Source: Devosia sp.
GTDB lineage: Bacteria; Pseudomonadota; Alphaproteobacteria; Rhizobiales; Devosiaceae
Direction of reading: 5' to 3'
NCBI GenBank assembly: GCA_011322005.1
Contig: DROE01000097.1
Span: 1 to 14,059 of the forward strand
DNA length: 14,059 nucleotides
Under the pieces are notes generated by a model. That model saw only the letters and a program-made list of their open reading frames with translations. It had not been told where the DNA came from and searched no databases. This document shows positions 1 through 6,891 of this stretch, piece after piece (the stretch's first letter is position 1; each line of letters opens with the position of its first letter). Made by a program: the position numbers and the translations under genes.

Positions 1-687
1 ACGCGGGTATTTTTCCTTGTCACTGAGCTTGAGGTTTTCCTGAGAGACGTTCTTTGCCGGAGCATGGCTTGTGCCCACCAAAATCCGCACAGGGTCGGTA
101 AGGTATTTGGCAGAAACCTTCTGGATGTTTGTCGGAATAGTGGCAGAAAACATCAGGGTCTGACGGTCGCCGGTGAGATGTCTGGCGATGGCATCAAGTT
201 GCACGCCAAAGCCCATGTCCAGCATGCGATCGACCTCATCAAGCACCAGAAAGTCGGTTTCATCAAGCTTGAGTGTTTTCCGGGTCAGGTGGTCGTTGAT
301 GCGGCCGGGAGTGCCCACAATCAGGCGCGGACGGGTTTTGAGCTTGCGGATCTGCTTGTTCATATCCTGACCGCCAATCAAAAGTGCCGTCTGGATATTG
401 GAGCGTCCGATAAACTGTTGCAGGGCGGCGAGAACCTGCCCGGCAAGTTCACGGGTGGGCAGAAGCACAAGACCATTGCCCTTGCCGTTGTTCAAGAGGT
501 GGGTGACCAGCGGCACGCCAAAAGCGGCGGTTTTGCCGGTGCCGGTCTGGGCCGACCCCAGAATGTCATTGCCTTCAAGCGCGACGGGAATTGCCTTGGC
601 CTGAATGGGCGTTGGTCTTTCAAAGCCGATCTGTTCGAGGCGGTGAAAGAGAGCCTGCGGGATCGCCGCTTCGTTAAAATGTTGCAA
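1..687 (-). CDS. DEAD-box ATP-dependent RNA helicase, N-terminal part (cut by window edge)
   Basis: This is an ATP-dependent RNA-unwinding enzyme of the RhlE/DeaD-like superfamily 2 group. The frame stays open to the window edge, giving 229 residues that cover the Q motif and most of the first RecA-like domain. In order I see the Q motif (GFERPTPIQ), motif I (AQTGTGKT), motif Ia (PTRELA), GG, motif Ib (TPGR), motif II as DEVD rather than DEAD, and motif III (SAT). The second RecA domain lies outside. The start is taken as TTG at 687: an AAAGG Shine-Dalgarno (plus-strand 696-700) sits 8 nt upstream, there is no in-frame ATG nearby, and the helicase homology begins about 20 residues later. A TTG at 738 is also in frame but has no ribosome site. 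The leader carries hairpins, which suggests post-transcriptional control (inference). The family is certain; the subfamily (RhlE, CsdA or other) is not. Confidence 0.93.
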   Translation of the reverse strand, partial: MQHFNEAAIPQALFHRLEQIGFERPTPIQAKAIPVALEGNDILGSAQTGTGKTAAFGVPLVTHLLNNGKGNGLVLLPTRELAGQVLAALQQFIGRSNIQTALLIGGQDMNKQIRKLKTRPRLIVGTPGRINDHLTRKTLKLDETDFLVLDEVDRMLDMGFGVQLDAIARHLTGDRQTLMFSATIPTNIQKVSAKYLTDPVRILVGTSHAPAKNVSQENLKLSDKEKYPR

Positions 688-703
688 AATAATTGCCTTT
701 CGC

Positions 704-718
704 GCGCCGTATCGGCGC
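704..718 (-). promoter_or_regulatory. Hairpin abutting the helicase Shine-Dalgarno
   Basis: On the minus strand GCGCCG-ATA-CGGCGC forms a perfect 6-bp, all-GC stem with a 3-nt loop. Its 3' arm ends 3 nt before the AAAGG ribosome site of the helicase gene. A stable hairpin here could influence ribosome access. It is a structure prediction by eye; a regulatory role is inference. Confidence 0.45.
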
Positions 719-729
719 TTGTTCGGTGC

Positions 730-751
730 AATAAACAAGGGCCGGAGCCCT
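730..751 (-). terminator. Possible weak terminator or attenuator in the helicase leader
   Basis: On the minus strand AGGGC-TCCG-GCCCT forms a 5-bp stem with a 4-nt loop, followed by the T-rich TGTTTATT. It lies between the tRNA-Leu gene and the helicase. It could end the tRNA transcript or act as an attenuator for the helicase. The stem is short and the T tract is interrupted, so this is a weak call. Confidence 0.3.
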
Positions 752-951
752 GCATCTATCATTGGGAGATTTGGCAACCGAAGTCAGGAACAATCATTTC
801 CATCGTCGGGCCATATGCCGTCTGGCGGCTGAGTCAGAAGGCTGTATAGACTGGGAGTGAAGATATTGTAAGCCCAAAAATGCAACAGCGGCAAGTTCCG
901 GAGACGGGCAGGTGCAAATGCTGCTTCAGCCTGCCCAAACCAAAGAGTGGA

Positions 952-1038
952 TGGTGCCCTGGAGAAGACTCGAACTTCCACTTCCATACAGAAACTAGCA
1001 CCTGAAGCTAGCGCGTCTACCAATTCCGCCACCAGGGC
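952..1038 (-). tRNA. tRNA-Leu (anticodon CAG)
   Basis: The reverse complement folds as an 87-nt class II tRNA with the CCA end encoded (plus-strand 952-954). The acceptor stem is GCCCTGG paired with CCAGGGC, with discriminator A. The D arm contains GGCGGAATTGGTAGACGC. The anticodon stem is CTAGC/GCTAG around loop TTCAGGT, giving anticodon CAG (plus-strand 1002-1004), which reads CUG leucine codons. A long variable arm (TTTC/GGAA) follows, then a T arm with loop TTCGAGT. The long variable arm and discriminator A fit tRNA-Leu. A TTGACA promoter element lies just upstream. Confidence 0.97.
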
Positions 1039-1062
1039 AAACAGGGGCAGGTCAGGGCCAGA

Positions 1063-1091
1063 TGACTAGGCTGGGCACCCGGTTTTGTCAA
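1063..1091 (-). promoter_or_regulatory. Probable promoter of tRNA-Leu
   Basis: On the minus strand a perfect TTGACA (plus-strand 1086-1091) is followed after 16-17 nt by CTAGTCA (plus-strand 1063-1069). The tRNA 5' end is 24 nt further on. A strong TTGAC -35 with a CTA-type -10 is usual for alphaproteobacterial stable-RNA promoters. The -35 is convincing; the -10 matches only in part. Confidence 0.5.
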
Positions 1092-1202
1092 TCGGGTTTT
1101 CGGACAAATCAGGAAAGAGCTAGCAACCATGAAGTGCAGTTGAGCATCAGCCGGAACCGGCCTGCACACATCCCAATGTTTGACTCCCTCGACAAGTTCT
1201 GA

Positions 1203-1216
1203 TGATAGGGCTATCA
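1203..1216. promoter_or_regulatory. TGATAG-GG-CTATCA dyad upstream of the NDUFA9-like gene
   Basis: Two perfect 6-bp inverted arms are separated by 2 nt, followed by GTTTTTA, 43 nt before the ATG of the next gene. A TTGACT (1180-1185) lies 17 nt upstream, so the dyad would overlap the -10 region of a possible promoter. That position fits an operator. The binding factor is unknown and the promoter assignment is weak. Confidence 0.3.
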
Positions 1217-1259
1217 GTTTTTATGCGACACACAACCACCAGGAGTTCCGCTTTAGAAA

Positions 1260-2228
1260 ATGAATGCACCAGACACGCAACTTGTGACCATTATAGGCGG
1301 CTCGGGATTTGTCGGCACTCAATTGGTGCAATTGCTCGCACGGCGGGGATTTCGCATCAGAGTGGGGGTGCGGCGTCCTGATCTTGCGGGCCATGTCCGC
1401 CCCCTGGGCACGGTTGGTCAAATCCAGCCGGTACAGGTCAATGTGCGCAATTTTGATTCTGTTGCGCGCGCAGTTGAAGGTGCCCATGTCGTTGTTAACC
1501 TGGCGGGTATCTCTCATGAACGGGGCCGCCAGCGTTTTGAGGCGGTGCATGGCCTGGGTGCGGCCAATGTGGCGCGCGCAGCGGCCGACGCGGGGGTCGG
1601 GCATTTCGTGCATGTTTCAGCGCTGGGGGCGGACGCCAACTCAAAAAGCCGCTATTTTGCCTCAAAGGCGCGGGGCGACGCGCAGGTTCTCAACATATTT
1701 CCCAAGGCCGTCATCATGCGGCCCTCGATTGTTTTTGGCCCTGATGACAGGTTTTTCAACCTACTGGGAACGCTGGCGCGCCTGTTTCCGGTTTCGCCGG
1801 TCATTGGCGGCTCCAGCCGGTTTCAGCCGGTTTATGTGGGCGACGTGGCAGCGGCGCTTGCGCTGGCTGCACAGGGCAGCGTGCGCGCCGGGAAAATCTA
1901 CGAAATCGGCGGACCCGACATCGAAACCATGCGGGAGCTGATGGAGCGCGTGTCACGGGTGAGCAATCGAAACAATGTTCTGGTCAACGTGCCGATCCCT
2001 CTGGCGAAATTCAAGGCCTGGTTCATTCAGATTTTGCCCAATCCCTGGTTTACGGTCGACCGGATCGACCAGTATGGCGAGGATTGCGTGGTCAGCGAGG
2101 CGGCCAGAAGCGATAAGCGCACGCTCGAAAACATCGGGATTACCCCGCAATCCATGGATGCCATTTTGCCCACCTATATGTGGCGGTTCCGCAAAAACGG
2201 ACAATTCGAGCAGGTTCAGAGTCACTAG
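1260..2228 (+). CDS. NDUFA9-like NAD(P)-binding protein (atypical short-chain dehydrogenase family)
   Basis: A 322-residue protein of the atypical short-chain dehydrogenase/epimerase family, closest to bacterial proteins annotated as complex I NDUFA9 subunit family. The nucleotide-binding glycine motif GGSGFVG is at residues 13-19. NLAGISHERGR and FVHVSALGAD follow the expected strands, with a YxxxK pair at Y132/K136 and RPSIVFGPDDRF after it. In mitochondria NDUFA9 is an accessory complex I subunit that binds NADPH; whether the bacterial protein joins complex I is not shown by the sequence. The substrate is unknown. The start is the first ATG; the nearest Shine-Dalgarno (AGGAG, 1241-1245) is 14 nt away, longer than usual, and I see no better start. 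It is convergent with uppP, 12 nt away. Family confident, role inferred. Confidence 0.88.
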   Translation: MNAPDTQLVTIIGGSGFVGTQLVQLLARRGFRIRVGVRRPDLAGHVRPLGTVGQIQPVQVNVRNFDSVARAVEGAHVVVNLAGISHERGRQRFEAVHGLGAANVARAAADAGVGHFVHVSALGADANSKSRYFASKARGDAQVLNIFPKAVIMRPSIVFGPDDRFFNLLGTLARLFPVSPVIGGSSRFQPVYVGDVAAALALAAQGSVRAGKIYEIGGPDIETMRELMERVSRVSNRNNVLVNVPIPLAKFKAWFIQILPNPWFTVDRIDQYGEDCVVSEAARSDKRTLENIGITPQSMDAILPTYMWRFRKNGQFEQVQSH

Positions 2229-2240
2229 GTCACGGCCCCC

Positions 2241-3044
2241 TCAACCCAGCATCCAGATGCCGGCAAGTCCGGCAATGCCCACTCCGATACGCCACCAGGC
2301 AAAAGGGGCAAAGCCGTAGCTGGACACAAAGTTCAGCAGATAGCGCACAACAATGGCCCCAACGACAAAGGCAGCGGCAAAACCGACGGCGATATCCAGT
2401 CCCATCTGGGCGGTGATCAGGTCACGGGACTGATAAAGGTCGAATCCAAAGGCACCGGTCATAATGGGCAGGGCAATAAAAAAAGTGAATTCGGCAGCCG
2501 AGCGTTTGTCGGCGCCAAACAGAAGCGCGCCGACCACTGTTGCCCCTGAGCGCGACACGCCGGGCACCAGCGCCAGCATCTGAAACAGCCCGATAATCAG
2601 ACTCAAATGCCAAGGGTAGGTATAGATGTCTGTATATTTTGCCTCCAGCCTCATGCGGTCAACAATCAGCAAGATGATGCCGCCAACAATCAGCATGATG
2701 CAGATTACAACCGGGGATTGGTAGAGCACTCCCTGAATGACATCGTGCGCCAGCACTCCGGCGACGGCGGCGGGAAGCGAGGCCAGAACCACGTTGAGAG
2801 CGAAGGCCAATGCACCTTTTTCACCTCTGAGCGCCCGGCGAAACAAATCCCAAAGCCGGGTGAAATATATGGTCACGATGGCCAGAATGGCCCCCAGTTG
2901 AATGAGCACGACAAAGGTCGCAGGCTGGCGCAGGGCAAAAAAATAATCGACCAGCAACAGGTGGGCAGTGGAAGAAACGGGTAGAAATTCGGTAAGCCCC
3001 TCGATGATGCCCAGAACCAGCGGCGCAAAAAGACCTTGATCCAT
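2241..3044 (-). CDS. uppP: Undecaprenyl-diphosphate phosphatase
   Basis: An integral inner-membrane phosphatase that removes a phosphate from undecaprenyl pyrophosphate, recycling the lipid carrier for peptidoglycan and other surface polymers (established for the UppP/BacA family). The protein is 267 residues, normal for the family. Both signature motifs are present: the acidic EGLTE (E15 and E19) followed by FLPVSSTAHL, and PGVSRSGAT at about residues 161-169 with the active-site arginine R165. The remainder is strongly hydrophobic with several predicted membrane spans. I chose ATG at 3044, preceded by AAAGGA 10 nt upstream, over a longer frame to 3152 whose extra 36 residues are polar and unlike the family. 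It is divergent from the GST operon and nearly abuts the NDUFA9-like gene. Confidence 0.95.
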   Translation of the reverse strand: MDQGLFAPLVLGIIEGLTEFLPVSSTAHLLLVDYFFALRQPATFVVLIQLGAILAIVTIYFTRLWDLFRRALRGEKGALAFALNVVLASLPAAVAGVLAHDVIQGVLYQSPVVICIMLIVGGIILLIVDRMRLEAKYTDIYTYPWHLSLIIGLFQMLALVPGVSRSGATVVGALLFGADKRSAAEFTFFIALPIMTGAFGFDLYQSRDLITAQMGLDIAVGFAAAFVVGAIVVRYLLNFVSSYGFAPFAWWRIGVGIAGLAGIWMLG

Positions 3045-3165
3045 ATTTACATCATCCTTTAACTCATCTGGTGCCCTTGGCGCCACAGGGGCAACGCCAT
3101 TTCTTAGACGGTTTTGCGCCGCGGGCCAACACGCCTTTTTCATCCCGTTCACACGGAGCAGTATT

Positions 3166-3843
3166 GTGATCAGACTTTTGCACCACCAGCTTGACCCCGC
3201 TTCGCGCCTGATCCGTCTGATGTGCGCCGAATATGGTGTCGCTTTGGAATTGGATCAGGTTATCCCCTGGAAACGTGAACCCCAGTTCACAGCTGTTTCG
3301 CCCGCTGCCACCCTTCCTGTGCTGATCGGGGCGGGAACTGAACCCGTTGTGGGGCCTCTTGCGTGCATCCAGCATATCGAGCAACAGCACGCGCCTGCCT
3401 CGGTTGCCGGTCTGGTCCCCGGCGATCCGGCGGCAAACGCGGAAATGTGGCGTTTGCTGGAGTGGACCATGTTCAAGCTGAACGAAGAGGTCACCCGTTA
3501 CGTTCTTGAGGAAAAACTGGGCAAACGGGCCAGGGGCGAGGGCACTCCCGATGTTTCGGCCTTAAGGGCTGCCATGGCAAACCTGTCCGAACATCTGCTG
3601 TATTTTGACTGGCTGCTTGCGTCACGCACCTGGGTTGGGGGAGAGGAGATGACGCTGGCCGATTTTGCTCTGGCAGCCCATCTTTCAAGCCTTGACTATC
3701 TGGGCGATGTGGACTGGGCCGGGGCAGGAGAAGCCCGGGACTGGTATGCACGCATGAAATCCCGGCCCACATTCCGCCCCTTGCTGAGCGACCGTCTGGT
3801 GGGCATGCCTCCCTCTTCGTCCTATGCGGACCTGGACTTTTGA
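3166..3843 (+). CDS. Glutathione S-transferase family protein
   Basis: A cytosolic GST-fold protein of 225 residues, the usual size. The N-terminal thioredoxin-like domain (about 1-80) carries LDPASRLIRLMCAEYG, with S13 in the usual catalytic region, and the SPAATLPVL segment with the cis-proline P51 that contacts glutathione. The helical C-terminal domain includes MTLADFALAAHLSSL, matching the conserved N-capping box region. Substrate cannot be told from sequence; roles in detoxification or reductive conjugation are typical. The start is GTG at 3166 with GGAG 7 nt upstream. It is the first gene of an operon: its stop overlaps the start of queG by 4 nt (TTGA). GST next to queG recurs in alphaproteobacteria, by my recollection. 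Confidence 0.9.
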   Translation: MIRLLHHQLDPASRLIRLMCAEYGVALELDQVIPWKREPQFTAVSPAATLPVLIGAGTEPVVGPLACIQHIEQQHAPASVAGLVPGDPAANAEMWRLLEWTMFKLNEEVTRYVLEEKLGKRARGEGTPDVSALRAAMANLSEHLLYFDWLLASRTWVGGEEMTLADFALAAHLSSLDYLGDVDWAGAGEARDWYARMKSRPTFRPLLSDRLVGMPPSSSYADLDF

Positions 3844-5015
3844 ACCCGAAGAAAGGCGAAAAACTAAGAGAGATTTTAAGGCAGCGAGCGGAGAAACTCG
3901 GTTTTGACGCTTTTGGCATCACCCGCGCCGCCGCGCGTCCTGACCTTAAAAAAAAACTAGCCCTATCCCTGAACAATGGCTGGCAGGCCGGTATGGTGTG
4001 GATGGACCAGACGGCACAGCGGCGTTCCAGCCCCACTTCCTTGTGGGCGCAAGCCAGATCCGTCATCATGCTGGGGCTGAGCTATGCACCGTCAAGCGAT
4101 CCGATTGCCGACCTTACCAAAACAAGCGCGGGCAACATATCTGTTTATGCCCGCAACAGGGATTATCACGATGTCATCAAGGGCCGCCTTAAGGAATTGG
4201 GTGGGCTTATGGTCCGGCACGGCGGGGCTCAGGTGAAAGTATTTGTTGATACTGCTCCGGTGATGGAAAAACCTCTGGCCCAGAGCGCCGGGCTGGGCTG
4301 GCAGGGCAAACATTCGGTATTGGTTTCGCGGGATCACGGCTCCTGGTTGTTCCTGGGGGCCATCTTCACCGATCTGGACCTGCCGGTTGATGAGGAGCAA
4401 ACCGACAGGTGCGGCTCCTGCACCAGGTGTCTTGACATCTGCCCCACCGATGCCTTTGCCGCGCCCTACCAACTGGATGCGCGCAAGTGCCTTGCCTACT
4501 ATAACAATGAGCACCGCGGCCCGATTCCTGAAAAGTACCGGGTTGCAATGGGCAATCGGATTTTCGGCTGCGATGATTGTCTTGCCGTTTGTCCCTGGAA
4601 CAAGTTTGCTCAAACAAGCCGGGAAGCCAAGTTGCGGGCGCGCCCAGAGTTGAGGCTGCCCGATCTTGGATTGCTGGTGCAGATGAATGACGGGGAATTT
4701 CGCAGCATGTTCTCCGGCTCCCCGGTCAAGCGCCTTGGTCACGCCAGATTTTTGCGCAATGTGCTGATCGCGCTGGGAAACAGCGGAAACGCCGGATTGC
4801 TCGGCCATGCCATTGCAAGGTTAAGAGACAATAACGAACTGATTCGCGGTTCGGCGGTATGGGCCGCGCGACAATTGGCCGGTCCCGAACAGTTTTTGGA
4901 CTTGCGCGAACAGCATGGTGTGGGCGAAAAGAGTATGCAAGTTGCCATGGAATGGCGGGGGGCCAGGGCAGGCACACAGCGAACGACTGAATTCAGGCGG
5001 CAGCAGAACCGCTAG
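3840..5015 (+). CDS. queG: Epoxyqueuosine reductase
   Basis: QueG catalyses the last step of queuosine synthesis, reducing epoxyqueuosine to queuosine in the wobble position of tRNAs with GUN anticodons, using cobalamin and two [4Fe-4S] clusters (established). The 391-residue protein has the DUF1730 region near the N-terminus, the catalytic Asp in VFVDTAPVMEKP (D137), then CGSCTRCLDICP (C191, C194, C197, C201), C217 in RKCLAYY with EHRGPIP, and CDDCLAVCPWNKF (C244, C247, C251), so all eight cluster ligands are present. A HEAT-like C-terminus (about 305-355) follows. The start is TTG at 3840, within the 4-nt TTGA overlap with the GST stop; there is no good Shine-Dalgarno, so translational coupling is likely. 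About 30 basic residues at the end look like a variable tail. Confidence 0.96.
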   Translation: MNPKKGEKLREILRQRAEKLGFDAFGITRAAARPDLKKKLALSLNNGWQAGMVWMDQTAQRRSSPTSLWAQARSVIMLGLSYAPSSDPIADLTKTSAGNISVYARNRDYHDVIKGRLKELGGLMVRHGGAQVKVFVDTAPVMEKPLAQSAGLGWQGKHSVLVSRDHGSWLFLGAIFTDLDLPVDEEQTDRCGSCTRCLDICPTDAFAAPYQLDARKCLAYYNNEHRGPIPEKYRVAMGNRIFGCDDCLAVCPWNKFAQTSREAKLRARPELRLPDLGLLVQMNDGEFRSMFSGSPVKRLGHARFLRNVLIALGNSGNAGLLGHAIARLRDNNELIRGSAVWAARQLAGPEQFLDLREQHGVGEKSMQVAMEWRGARAGTQRTTEFRRQQNR

Positions 5016-5042
5016 TGAGAATAACCGGGGCATGAAAGAACC

Positions 5043-5912
5043 ATGGGCGTATTTTTCTTCGGGATGGGGTATTCATCTCAGGCCACCGCCAACGCCATCA
5101 AGCAGCTTGTCGATGCCCAGGCCCAAATTATTGGTACAACCCGTTCAAGATCCAGGGCCGAAGAACTGATCCGCGCAGGCATGCGCGCCCATGCGTTCGA
5201 TGGCCGTGCGCCGGGACTGATGCTGGCTTCGGACCTGACCAAAACTACCTTTCTGGTGGCTTCCATTCCTCCCGGAAGCGCCGCCGACCCGGTGCTGGCG
5301 CACCATCGTGCCGATCTGGACAAGGCGGCGGATCTGGAGTGGATGTGTTATTTTTCAACCGTGGGGGTATATGCAAATGCCGACGGGGGCTGGATCGACG
5401 AGACTGCGCCGTGCGATTCTGACACCGAGCGTGCGCGCCAGCGCCTTGCCGCTGAGGAACAGTGGCGTGCCTATGCCCGTCAGCGCAACCTGCCGCTGGC
5501 AATTTTCAGGCTGGCGGGAATTTACGGGCCGGGACGTTCAAGCATCAACAAGCTGATTGAAGGCACGGCCCATCGTATCAACAAACCCGGGCAGGTGTTC
5601 AACCGGGTGCATGTGGAGGATATCGGGCGCATCACTGCCCTTGCCATGCGCGCGGGACTCAACGGCACTTTCAATCTGACCGATGACGAGCCCGCCCCGC
5701 CCCAGGATCTGGTGACCTATGCCGCCAAGCTCATGGATATCGAACCGCCCAAGGAGGTGCCCTTCAAAGACGCCGACCTATCGGAAATGGCACGTTCGTT
5801 CTATGCGGACAACAAGCGGGTATCCAACGCGGCGATAAAAAAGGAATTGGGCATCGAACTGCTCTATCCCAGCTATCGCGAAGGACTAAAGGCAATATTT
5901 GAAGCCGGCTGA
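5043..5912 (+). CDS. YeeZ-like NAD(P)-dependent epimerase/dehydratase (atypical SDR)
   Basis: A 289-residue Rossmann protein of the atypical short-chain dehydrogenase class resembling E. coli YeeZ. The nucleotide-binding loop GMGYSS is at residues 7-12, right after the first strand. STVGVYANADGGWIDE marks the active-site strand, and FRLAGIYGPGR, HVEDIGRI and GTFNLTDDEP are typical of extended epimerases. The substrate is unknown. The ATG at 5043 begins 27 nt after queG; the ribosome site is weak (AAAGA or GGGG). Probably the third gene of the GST-queG operon, closed by the terminator that overlaps its stop. It is unlike the window's other SDR at 1260 in glycine motif and tail, so not a recent duplicate. 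Confidence 0.88.
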   Translation: MGVFFFGMGYSSQATANAIKQLVDAQAQIIGTTRSRSRAEELIRAGMRAHAFDGRAPGLMLASDLTKTTFLVASIPPGSAADPVLAHHRADLDKAADLEWMCYFSTVGVYANADGGWIDETAPCDSDTERARQRLAAEEQWRAYARQRNLPLAIFRLAGIYGPGRSSINKLIEGTAHRINKPGQVFNRVHVEDIGRITALAMRAGLNGTFNLTDDEPAPPQDLVTYAAKLMDIEPPKEVPFKDADLSEMARSFYADNKRVSNAAIKKELGIELLYPSYREGLKAIFEAG

Positions 5913-5938
5913 GGCGCGAAAACCTTATGCGCCTTTTT
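5912..5938 (+). terminator. Rho-independent terminator of the GST-queG-SDR operon
   Basis: AGGCGC (5912-5917) pairs with GCGCCT (5929-5934) across an 11-nt loop and runs into TTTTT (5934-5938). It begins at the last base of the dehydrogenase stop codon and spans the stop of the convergent hydrolase (TTA at 5925-5927). There is no T tract in the opposite direction, so it serves the plus strand. Confidence 0.6.
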
Positions 5939-6707
5939 CCCGCCGGCTCTCTGCCCCGGCGGCCTGAATGATTGTGCGCTCAAGCAGTTCAAGATCCTGC
6001 TCCCGGCTCAGGGAGTGATCACCATCGGGCACCAGCGTCAGGGTTACCGGGTCAAGCAACAGGTGGCTGACCAGCTTTTGGGCATGGGAGACCGGCACCG
6101 CCTCGTCCCTGCCCCCTTGCAGGATATGCACAGGACATCCGGTTGCAAGATGATCGCTGAAAAGCAGGTGCTTTTCGCCGTCTTCAATGAGCTTCTTCGT
6201 CAGGATATAGGGCTCATCATAGTCCGAGGGCTGTTCAATGCGTCCCTGCTTTTCCAGCATTTCGAGCTCCTCCGGGGTGAAGGCCGCCCGCATCAGGTCT
6301 TGGGTCATGTCCACGGCCGGAGCTATGAGAACGAGCGCCTTGACCCTGCCTTCATCCTTGTTCTGAAGGTACCGGTTGAGCAACAAGGCCAGCCAGCCAC
6401 CCATCGAGGAGCCGACAAGAATTTGCTCTCCCCGGGTTTTTTTGAGAAAAACCGCGATACACTCTTCAAGCCAGTCCGAGATCGTGCCCTCCAAAAATGC
6501 GCCTTCAGACTGCCCGTGACCGGAATAGTCAAAGCGGGTGACACCAAGCCCCGTTTTTTTGCCGATCATATCGAGCGCACTGGCCTTTGATCCGGCCATG
6601 TCGGACTTGAAGCCTCCGAGCCAGAACAGGCCGGGAGCTTTGCCTTCTCGTTGCTCAAGGGCGATCCGGCGGACATGCGCTCCCTCGCCGACAGACAAAA
6701 ATTCCAT
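5925..6707 (-). CDS. Alpha/beta hydrolase (ABHD10-like serine hydrolase)
   Basis: A 260-residue soluble alpha/beta-hydrolase-fold enzyme. The nucleophile elbow GSSMGG places Ser at S101, the acid is D201 in GGRDEAVP, and the histidine is H231 in DGDHSLS, so the triad is complete and correctly ordered. An oxyanion-side LGGFKSDMAGSKA and RFDYSGHGQSEG precede it. The pattern resembles the family that includes mitochondrial ABHD10, reported to be a thioesterase or esterase; substrate here is inference. I chose ATG at 6707 because GGAGGA lies 7 nt upstream; the longer frame to 6740 lacks a comparable site and its extra 11 residues are arginine-rich. No signal peptide. Convergent with the YeeZ-like gene and divergent from infC. 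Confidence 0.88.
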   Translation of the reverse strand: MEFLSVGEGAHVRRIALEQREGKAPGLFWLGGFKSDMAGSKASALDMIGKKTGLGVTRFDYSGHGQSEGAFLEGTISDWLEECIAVFLKKTRGEQILVGSSMGGWLALLLNRYLQNKDEGRVKALVLIAPAVDMTQDLMRAAFTPEELEMLEKQGRIEQPSDYDEPYILTKKLIEDGEKHLLFSDHLATGCPVHILQGGRDEAVPVSHAQKLVSHLLLDPVTLTLVPDGDHSLSREQDLELLERTIIQAAGAESRREKGA

Positions 6708-6834
6708 GTGCAAATCCTCCGGCCTGGCGCGCCAAAACACTTCTTGGGGGGCAGAACTGTCATAATCAGGTCACCAATGGGACGCAAGCATCACGGGCAA
6801 GCGTATTTGACGGTTGACTTTGGGCGCAACAATC

Positions 6835-6857
6835 ACGAATTTAGCCGCGAAATTCGT
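6835..6857. promoter_or_regulatory. Perfect 8-bp inverted repeat in the infC leader
   Basis: ACGAATTT, a 7-nt spacer AGCCGCG, then AAATTCGT. It ends 34 nt before the infC start and 21 nt before its ribosome site, in the 184-nt divergent region shared with the hydrolase. It could be an operator or an RNA hairpin in the leader. A TTGACT (6814-6819) lies just upstream, but no good -10 is seen, so the promoter position is unsettled. Confidence 0.45.
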
Positions 6858-6891
6858 TTCGCTTTTGAAAACAACATGAAGGATCATCCAG

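Noticed and set aside
64..849. 261-codon plus-strand open frame
   Set aside because: It lies antisense to the DEAD-box helicase, whose motifs are clear, and continues past the helicase start without homology or a ribosome site.
906..936. GGGCAGG/CCTGCCC inverted repeat between tRNA-Leu and the helicase as a terminator
   Set aside because: The loop is 17 nt long and no T tract follows on the minus strand.
784..1032. Minus-strand frame across tRNA-Leu
   Set aside because: Most of its start region is the tRNA itself; there are no protein features.
3065..3110. Imperfect GC hairpin in the uppP-GST intergenic region as a riboswitch or terminator
   Set aside because: The stem needs a bulge, has no T tract, and shows no known riboswitch core.
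4092..4808. 238-codon minus-strand frame
   Set aside because: It is antisense to queG, which has all expected cysteine motifs. The open frame is a product of codon bias.
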